A stretch of 64,000 nt of DNA from assembly GCF_012489685.1 (NCBI RefSeq), contig NC_080042.1:29517158-29581157 (forward strand), in the 5' to 3' direction. The stretch comes from Lotus japonicus (taxonomy: Eukaryota; Streptophyta; Magnoliopsida; Fabales; Fabaceae). The notes under the pieces were generated by a model that saw nothing but the letters and a program-made list of their open reading frames with translations, was not told the DNA's origin and searched no databases. Below are positions 57,862 to 64,000 of this stretch, in pieces; the first letter of the stretch is position 1; every line of letters starts with the position of its first letter. The translations under genes were made by a program, and so were the position numbers.

Positions 57862-58254
57862 CTAGAATGGAGGATCTCTCCTCATTCTTTTGCACTCCTG
57901 GCGTTGCTCTGACCTATCCTTCTCCAGACGATCCAGTCCATGCTGGATGTTGTTGAGTCTGACCTCTAGCTCATCTTTCTCCAGAATCTCTTCTGAAGTC
58001 TTGAGCTTCTCTTCCAAGATTTCTTTCTCTTCCAGCAGCTTGAGTTCAAGCCGGCTGAGTTCTTGCACCTCCTCCACGAAGGCAAGAAATTCCTTCAGGT
58101 CTCTCTCCAACTCTGGACGCAGGTCCTCTTCCAGCAGTGTCCGTGTCAGCTCCGCGATGGTAGTTTCACCCTCTGGATGCCTGATGTTCAGGAACAAGTC
58201 CTCTTCAAAGGCCTTCTTCCTCAGCTCTTCTAGTGCTACGTTGTATGATGCCAT
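57862..58254 (-). CDS. Antisense ORF of SIRE-C, 130 aa
   Basis: Minus strand, opposite to the element, between the env-like stop (57654) and the 3' LTR. Residues 1-65 align with the SIRE D antisense ORF; the rest is a Leu/Glu/Lys-rich helix (LELKLLEEKEILEEKLKTSEEILE) ending in a basic tail (QECKRMRRDPPF). It is probably an extended coiled-coil protein. A TATA box sits 54 bp upstream on the same strand. It is intact here and broken in D. It may be an independent transcription unit or an antisense regulator of the element. No known family recognised. Confidence 0.65.
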   Translation of the reverse strand: MASYNVALEELRKKAFEEDLFLNIRHPEGETTIAELTRTLLEEDLRPELERDLKEFLAFVEEVQELSRLELKLLEEKEILEEKLKTSEEILEKDELEVRLNNIQHGLDRLEKDRSEQRQECKRMRRDPPF

Positions 58255-58307
58255 TCTTTTTTACTGAAAATTATTCGAGGTGTGAAGCTTACCTTTCTCT
58301 CCAACGC

Positions 58308-58315
58308 TTTTTATA
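58308..58315 (-). promoter_or_regulatory. TATA box of the SIRE-C antisense ORF
   Basis: Minus-strand CCTATAAAAAGCG, 54 bp before the antisense ATG (58254). Confidence 0.6.
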
Positions 58316-59045
58316 GGCTTCACTTTCTCTCTGAAAGTTAATGCTCTTACAGTTTCTCGAGGTTAAGTTCTTGGTAACTGACCCTTCTATTTACTCACTT
58401 GACCGGTGGTAAACGTTCCTCCCTTGCATTAACTCTTCTATTTATTTTCGCCTGACTCTGATTCTTACATCGTTTTCATCTTCTTTTAAACTTAGACCTT
58501 CTCTAAGGGGGAGTACCTTGTACTTCAAGCTAAGTTTTTCACACCCCAAGCTTTTTGCTTATGACAAAAAGGGGGAGTAAACCCAGTTTTTGATGTGTAA
58601 GACGTGTTAGTGTGATTTATTTTTCTTTTTGGAGATTTTAAGAGTTCCACCTTCATGACCATAGATGTGTCACTGGGCAAATACAAGGAATACATTTCAC
58701 TTCTTCTGAAGTGATTCAAAGTTGACTCTGATACCCAAGACTCTGATACCTTGTCCATGACTCTGATCACTTATGCGCTCTGATTATTCGTTTTTCATCT
58801 ATGTCATAAGCTTTTCACTCTGAACTCTTATATTTTTTAGCTCAGAATCTAGACTTTACTAACGTTTTCATCAAGTATTAGATTCAGGGGGAGCTAAGCT
58901 CAGAATCAAGCAGTGACTTGAATTCAGAATGAGCAAAATAAACTATTCACATCAGGATAAGTCTTATTCTATATCTCTAAACTCTGAGTGAATTCAGTTT
59001 AATGTTTAAGAATTGTTCATCAAAAATCTTAGTTTTGTCATCATC
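58316..59045 (+). other. 3' untranslated region of SIRE-C
   Basis: No sense coding. Contains GGGGGAG tracts at about 58506, 58571 and 58887 before the one next to the LTR; DNA around them resembles the SIRE D 3' region in order. Confidence 0.6.
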
Positions 59046-59058
59046 AAAAAGGGGGAGA
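59046..59058 (+). other. Polypurine tract of SIRE-C
   Basis: AAAAAGGGGGAGA directly before the 3' LTR start. Confidence 0.9.
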
Positions 59059-59059
59059 T

Positions 59060-60283
59060 TGTAAGATCAAGTTTTGATCTAGTAGTACAACTCTATGTTT
59101 TGATGATTACAAGTTAACCTTTTGATATGAACAATTGTGGTACTCTAACGTGTTTTTCTGAGTGTGCTATTTACAGGCTCTGACCTCAACTCAATCTCAC
59201 ACAAATCAGAAGCACTGTGTATAAAGGGTAACCCAAGCAACGCTTTCGCACTCACCATGTTCAGTATGAACAGTGGAAAAGCTTCAGAAGTTCTGAAGCT
59301 ATACAAACTCTGATGTGGACTCAGTCGCTAGAAGCTCTGAAGATCCAGAAGTTCTGATAACCAAGAAACACTGAAGGTTCAGATGTTCTGATGGTGTAGA
59401 AGACTCTGAAGATCCAGAAGCTGAATAGTGGAAACTCTGAAGTCCAGAAGCAAGAAACTCTGAAGGCCATGTTCTTCCCTCTGAGTTCAGAATCAGAAGA
59501 TACAATGGTCAGAGGATCTGTGCTTTCCCTCTGACTCTGATCAACCGGCTTCACAAGTTCCAATATGAAGTATTCCCCTGATCAGAAGTCTCCTAGGTTA
59601 AAAGGTCAAGTCGCTATCCAAGTACAAAAGCAAGTGTACCTTCCTGACGACCTACCTAACGTTCTCAGCCACAGCAGAAGCTGGATTTTCCAGAACTGCC
59701 CTCCAACGGTAGCATTTCCCATGCAACGCTCAACCCTAATCCTTGGAGTATATATAGAGGCTGAAGATTGAAAGAAGCGGCTAGAGAAGAAATATACAAG
59801 AAAAGAATACACACGCGCAAGACATATTCAAAATATTCTAAGCCTTCTTTCATCTGAAATTCATTGTGTTTACTATTAGCTTTTTAGAAGCAAATCTCTT
59901 GTAAACAATTCTTTGATAAACAGTTTGTTTAGTTCCTTTAGGAGATCAAGGTTGATCGGATCCTAGAGAAGACTAAGAGAGTGAATCTTAGTGTGAGCTA
60001 AGTCAGTGTAATTGTTAGTCACTTGTAGGTTTCAAGTGCAGTTTTAACTCTTACCTGATTAGTGGATTGCCTTCATTCTAAGAAGGAAGAAATCACCTTA
60101 ACGGGTGGACTGGAGTAGCTTGAGTGATTTATCAAGTGAACCAGGATAAAATCCTTGTGTGCTTTTCTATCTCTTATCTTTAGCACTTAAGTTCTCGAAA
60201 GATTTGTCTAAATCTTTAAGGTGGTAGTTTTGTACTGAAAATGTTATTCAAACCCCCCCTTTCTACCGTTTTTCACACCTTCA
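59060..60283 (+). mobile_element. SIRE-C 3' LTR (1224 bp)
   Basis: TGTAAGATCAAG... to ...CACACCTTCA. Upstream of its TATA box (59749) lies a block dense in CAGAAG / CTGAAG motifs (59285-59525). Then element C LTR resumes at 60284. Confidence 0.95.
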
Positions 60284-61565
60284 GACGTGTCGAGTGAGGT
60301 CGGAGACGTTGTTTGACTAATCATTTTGCATACATGCAACATTAATGAGGTATTAACACAGGACGTACTCTGGACCTCGTCGGTTTCCAAAATGGTCATA
60401 AGACCCGGAATGCCGTGAAAGAGCGTTTGTAGACGTCTCTTGTAGCAGACCGAAATGGCAGACCTACGGGTTTACTGCTGATCTGACTACCCCTGTTGGA
60501 GTAAGAGGCATCACGGGCCGAAATGGCACCACCGTGGCTGGTGAAGGGCTGATCCGATGATGTCCATCCGTTCCGGATTGCATATTGGTTGACTGGGTTA
60601 ACCTGCATACATATCACGCAACATGCATACTGACTTAGTTGATGAGTGTGGTTGCTATTTGATAAACTTACTTGGAACATGCTAATTGTTATTATTGTCG
60701 TTATGATTTTGTGGAACATGCAACCCTAGGAATGATATCTCTAGTTATAAGCCTAAGTGGCTATCTATTAATTATACCTATTGGGTTTATTATCTACATA
60801 GTTCTTTAGAGTTGACCCTCGCGTCTTCTATGTGTGTTTTGGCGGACAACGCCTTTTGTCAGATGAATATTGCGGACTGGTACGCCATGGTCCACCCTTC
60901 GGGGGGGATTAGGTATGAGATGATCGATCAGGACGACCCCGGGTCGTGGGTGGTTGACCCCGCGAGCCACCGAGCGACGTATTCGGGGCGTATCATGGAG
61001 GATCACGTGGACAGTGGAGTACTCTTGAGGTCAGGAGTGTTGAGGCGATGCTCTATCAGCTTCAACTTGCCACCGGGCGTTCACTGCGGACCAGGATTCG
61101 GAGGAGCACCGCCGCCACCGTCATCTTCAGAGGAGGAGGATCCCTCAGAGGAGATTCCAGTGGGAGTGCCTTCGGCAGGGTCTAGTGCACCCTCTGTTGC
61201 GATCATTGATGATCAGGGTTCGGGCCCTAAGCCCGTGAGTCCAGCATCGGAGCGTACTGCGGTTGCGAGGGGAGGACGGATAGGGTTAGTAGACTTGGTC
61301 GTTCTGGATTCTGATTCAGACGACGATCATGCTAGCACATAGTTTTGAGTGTTGGTATGAGCTCCTCGAGTTAGGATTAGTGTAGGAGTAGAGTTTTAGC
61401 TCTGACAGTCTTGCTTCATTTGTTACTTAGGGGACAGGGTAGATCCGCCTATAGCTTTTTGTGTGGTTTCCTTACGGGAATCACAGAGAGTTGGTTGGAC
61501 TTAGGAAGTCTTATTTTCAGGCTATTGGGTCAGCTGATTCTCAGTTTTGAGGGATAGTGTTGCGG
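60284..61565 (+). repeat. Right copy of 1282-bp duplication flanking SIRE-C
   Basis: Same length as 47812-49093. It is continuous with the remaining 263 bp of the LTR (61566-61828). Confidence 0.9.
60863..61342 (+). CDS. LTR-encoded protein, second copy in element C (duplication)
   Basis: Duplicate of 48391-48870 with a few substitutions (for example Thr to Ala at the YTMV site and Gly to Val at SGGLL). All 159 codons are open. Present twice only because of the 1282-bp duplication. Confidence 0.6.
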   Translation: MNIADWYAMVHPSGGIRYEMIDQDDPGSWVVDPASHRATYSGRIMEDHVDSGVLLRSGVLRRCSISFNLPPGVHCGPGFGGAPPPPSSSEEEDPSEEIPVGVPSAGSSAPSVAIIDDQGSGPKPVSPASERTAVARGGRIGLVDLVVLDSDSDDDHAST

Positions 61566-61597
61566 GCACTTCACCTTTTCATTTGGTTGTATATATT

Positions 61598-61607
61598 GCC
61601 TACGGGC
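61598..61607 (+). other. Conserved UACG-tetraloop hairpin, element C
   Basis: GCC-TACG-GGC, ~220 bp before the LTR end. Confidence 0.5.
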
Positions 61608-61828
61608 GTTGCACTTTTCTTTCCGTCACTGGAGGTTACTCGTGACGAGGTTGCTACTACAGCGGGGGCTGTGTATATATTGTATATTAGTTCTGATTAT
61701 TGTTATTGTTGGGTTTTATTTAATTCAGTCTTGTCTTAGTTATTATCGAAAAAAAAAAATATTCACGTTTTTCCGCATTAAGTTTATTTTGGTTACTAAA
61801 GTGATGCCACCGAAATCGGGGTGTTACA

Positions 61829-62041
61829 TTGTGGTATCAGAGCACGGTCGAGTCTTTCGGGAGTTGTCGGGGAATAGGTCTTCTGTGCTAGGTTGTGTGA
61901 CTCTGCAAAGAGTGAAAATTGATTGTCTGCAAGCGATTTTTCGCTTAAAAATTGATTGAAGTTATTGCTTACTCATATTGTATAGTGATGCTAGATGCTA
62001 TCTTATGATGAGTGCTGACTGTTTGCTTCCTTTAACAGAAC
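61829..62041 (+). other. Leader of element C with PBS
   Basis: PBS TGGTATCAGAGC at 61832-61843. The next ~100 bp are nearly identical to the gypsy B leader (19417-19530) although gag itself differs. A pyrimidine tract and AG (62037-62038) lie directly before the gag ATG, like a splice acceptor. Confidence 0.85.
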
Positions 62042-64000
62042 ATGGTGAATACTAATCAGCTAGCTGAGATGATGGCCACTATGGCCCAAGCGGTAACAGC
62101 GCAGGCCCAAGCGGTAACAGCACAGGCAAATGATAATGCCATGAGGCGTGCTACTGAAGAAGCACGTGAACAGCATCAACGCCAGAGGGAAATAACTCTG
62201 GACCAGAACAAAGGCCTCAATGACTTCAGGAGGCAAAACCCACCAAAGTTCTCTGGTGGTACTGATCCAGACGCAGCGGATCTCTGGATCCAGGAAATCG
62301 AGAAGATTTTCGGTGTTCTGCAAACTGTTGAGGGTGCCAAGGTGGGCATGGCGACTTATCTTCTGCTGGGAGATGCTGAATACTGGTGGAAGGGCACCAG
62401 GGGGATCATGGAAGCCAACCATGACGAAATTAACTGGAACTCGTTCCGGACTGCATTCTTGGAAAAGTATTTTCCGACAAGTGCCCGGGATGAGAGGGAG
62501 GCGCAGTTTTTGACACTCCGTCAGGGAGGTATGTCTGTACCGGAATTTGCTTCGAAGCTGGAGTCTTTGGCGAAGCATTTCCAATTCTTTAATGATCATG
62601 TTGACGAGCGCTACATGTGCAAGCGCTACGTGAATGGACTGAGGCCGGATATTGAGGACTCAGTGAGGCCACTGGGAATCATGCGATTCCAATCAGTGGT
62701 GGAGAAAGCCACTGAAGTGGAGCTGATGAAGAACCGGAGGTTGAACCGGGCTGGAACTGGAGGGCCGATGAGGTCGGGCTCTCAGAATAATCAGAACAAG
62801 GGAAGGTTTCAGAACAGGAGGTCGTATCAGCGTCCTGCTGGTAGAGGGTTTGCATCAGGATCTTACCGGCCCATGGTGGGTGCTGCTGGAGGTTCTGGAG
62901 GTCAGACTCAGAACAGGGAATTGACGTGCTTCAAGTGTGGGAAGCCGGGGCACTTTGCTCGTGCTTGTCTCGACACGAGGCCTCAATGCTTCAATTGCAA
63001 CAAGTTGGGGCATACTGCTGCTCAGTGCAGGGCACCAAAGGCGGAGCCAACCGTCAACACTGCTCAAGGAAAGCGTCCTGCTGCAAAGGCGAGAGTCTAC
63101 ACCATCGATGGTGAAGATGCTGAGGGGGTAGATGGACTGATTAGAGGCGACTGCGGGATTGACGGTAATCTTCTATCCGTACTTTTTGATTCCGGAGCAA
63201 CGCATTCTTTTATCTCTAGAGATTGTGCAATCAGATTAAGACTTCCTATTACTGCTTTGAGCTTCGATCTGATAGTTGCTACTCCTGCCAAGACTCTACT
63301 TGCTAATTCAGCATGCATGTATTGTCCGATAACATACAACAATAGGATCTACCATGCTAACCTAGTATGCCTAACTCTTAAGAACCTAGATGTTATCCTA
63401 GGAATGGATTGGTTGTCCCGCTATCATTGTCTTTTGGACTGCAACCGAAAGAGAGTGGTATTCCCTGATTCGGATCTTTCCGAGTATCTATCTGCCAATC
63501 ACATCAGCGTCGCTTTGAACGAGGGATCTCAGGAGTATTCTGTTTTGCTAAGCTTGGAGAGCAAAGGGAACCCAGAAGTTGGCAGTATTCCAGTGGTGAA
63601 AGAATTCACGGATGTTTTTCCTGGCGATGTACCTGGATTGCCGCCTGTGCGCGACATTGAGTTTGCTATAGACATCGTACCGGGAACAGGGCCGATTTCG
63701 ATTGCACCATATCGTATGGCACCTGCGGAGCTAGTGGAATTGAAGTCCCAACTCAAAGATCTTCTGTCGAAGGGATTCATACGACCAAGCGTTTCACCTT
63801 GGGGAGCGCCAGTCTTATTGGTGAAGAAGAAGGACGGGAAGTCGAGATTATGTGTCGACTACCGACAATTGAACAAGGTAACCGTCAAGAATAGGTATCC
63901 GTTACCTAGGATTGATGATTTGATGGATCAACTACGAGGAGCTACAATATTCTCGAAGATCGACCTGAAGTCGGGTTATCATCAAATCAGGGTCAAGACC
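62042..64000 (+). CDS. Element C Gag-Pol polyprotein, 5' 653 codons (runs off window)
   Basis: Open from ATG 62042 to the window edge with no stop. Gag capsid region with WWKGTRG and FLEKYFP motifs (~110-150); Arg/Gly/Gln linker; two CCHC knuckles [14 protein letters not shown] (296-309) and [14 protein letters not shown] (316-329); retropepsin active site D383 in FDSGATHSF; conserved [12 protein letters not shown]; then RT from [13 protein letters not shown] through [16 protein letters not shown] and [15 protein letters not shown]. Gag and pol are in one frame. The sequence, the long LTR and the relative in gypsy B with a chromodomain-like tail place it with Tekay/Del chromoviruses. RNase H, integrase and chromodomain must lie to the right. 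Confidence 0.95.
   Translation, partial: MVNTNQLAEMMATMAQAVTAQAQAVTAQANDNAMRRATEEAREQHQRQREITLDQNKGLNDFRRQNPPKFSGGTDPDAADLWIQEIEKIFGVLQTVEGAKVGMATYLLLGDAEYWWKGTRGIMEANHDEINWNSFRTAFLEKYFPTSARDEREAQFLTLRQGGMSVPEFASKLESLAKHFQFFNDHVDERYMCKRYVNGLRPDIEDSVRPLGIMRFQSVVEKATEVELMKNRRLNRAGTGGPMRSGSQNNQNKGRFQNRRSYQRPAGRGFASGSYRPMVGAAGGSGGQTQNRELTCFKCGKPGHFARACLDTRPQCFNCNKLGHTAAQCRAPKAEPTVNTAQGKRPAAKARVYTIDGEDAEGVDGLIRGDCGIDGNLLSVLFDSGATHSFISRDCAIRLRLPITALSFDLIVATPAKTLLANSACMYCPITYNNRIYHANLVCLTLKNLDVILGMDWLSRYHCLLDCNRKRVVFPDSDLSEYLSANHISVALNEGSQEYSVLLSLESKGNPEVGSIPVVKEFTDVFPGDVPGLPPVRDIEFAIDIVPGTGPISIAPYRMAPAELVELKSQLKDLLSKGFIRPSVSPWGAPVLLVKKKDGKSRLCVDYRQLNKVTVKNRYPLPRIDDLMDQLRGATIFSKIDLKSGYHQIRVKT

Larger units (their letters stand above)
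49094..60283 (+). mobile_element. SIRE/Maximus-type copia element (SIRE-C)
   Basis: Order: truncated 5' LTR, PBS, gag, pol (+1 frame), env-like ORF in two frames, antisense ORF, PPT, complete 3' LTR. The 691-bp 5' LTR piece and the matching 3' LTR part differ at about five sites, so the insertion is fairly young. The 5' LTR lost its first 533 bp but keeps the TATA box. Confidence 0.95.
45354..64000 (+). mobile_element. Element C: Tekay-type gypsy, 5' part, with SIRE-C nested in its LTR
   Basis: Starts TGTAAGGCCCGAG at 45354. The 5' LTR is 45354-49093 continued at 61566-61828 (about 4.0 kb), with SIRE-C and a 1282-bp duplicate of LTR sequence between. The PBS, leader and an open gag-pol follow to the window end. 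The 3' half of pol and the 3' LTR lie outside. The gag-pol reading frame shows no stop over 653 codons, so this may be an intact autonomous element. Confidence 0.9.

Noticed and set aside
59285..59525. Heat-shock elements in the SIRE LTR
   Set aside because: The GAA and TTC triplets are spaced 1 bp apart rather than the 2 bp of a true nGAAnnTTCn array.

Overview
This window is plant nuclear repeat DNA, most likely from a legume. I infer that from the SIRE/Maximus-type Ty1/copia elements with an extra env-like ORF, from Tekay/Del-type Ty3/gypsy elements with 3-4 kb LTRs, and from primer binding sites for initiator tRNA-Met. I found no host gene, rRNA or tRNA gene. Almost every base belongs to an LTR retrotransposon, a solo LTR, or one terminal-inverted-repeat element, nested up to five deep. 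Boundaries were set by eye from TG...CA termini, matching 5-bp target site duplications (TSDs), primer binding sites (PBS), polypurine tracts (PPT) and comparison between copies in the window.

Left half (1-29446). A copia gag fragment (28199-29446) was hit by a family-2 gypsy LTR (H2, 2894-28198). H2 was then hit by a minus-strand Tekay LTR (1-2893, runs off the window) and by a solo LTR (LTR-H, 3348-27455, TSD TCGGT). LTR-H is only about 3.6 kb of sequence. It was opened by solo LTR S1 (5002-7608, TSD CTTCC), solo LTR S2 (7744-9071, TSD GAAAC), a deleted minus-strand gypsy element G2 (9664-14372, TSD ACGAG) and a Mutator-like TIR element (14914-26736). The TIR element in turn carries gypsy B (15547-26533, TSD AATTG), a very young non-autonomous element with 3.8-kb LTRs.

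Middle (29447-45353). This holds pieces of a minus-strand SIRE element D (29447-32337 and 39711-41984), a plus-strand SIRE element E (32338-36674), two gypsy LTR fragments T2 and K (36675-39710), and an Athila/Tat-like 3' region on the minus strand (41985-45353).

Right (45354-64000). A Tekay-type element C begins at 45354 and runs off the end inside reverse transcriptase. Its 5' LTR holds a nearly complete SIRE element (49094-60283) with gag, pol, an env-like ORF, an antisense ORF and a full 3' LTR. The insertion is bracketed by a 1282-bp duplication of the host LTR.

The signals most worth following are: (1) an ORF inside the Tekay LTR, same length in two diverged copies, with about half of all codon differences synonymous; (2) an antisense ORF near the 3' end of two diverged SIRE elements, each with its own TATA box; (3) gypsy B, which lost its capsid region and nearly all of pol yet moved recently and shares its packaging-leader region with element C; and (4) a minisatellite in gypsy B made of repeated UUCG-tetraloop hairpins.
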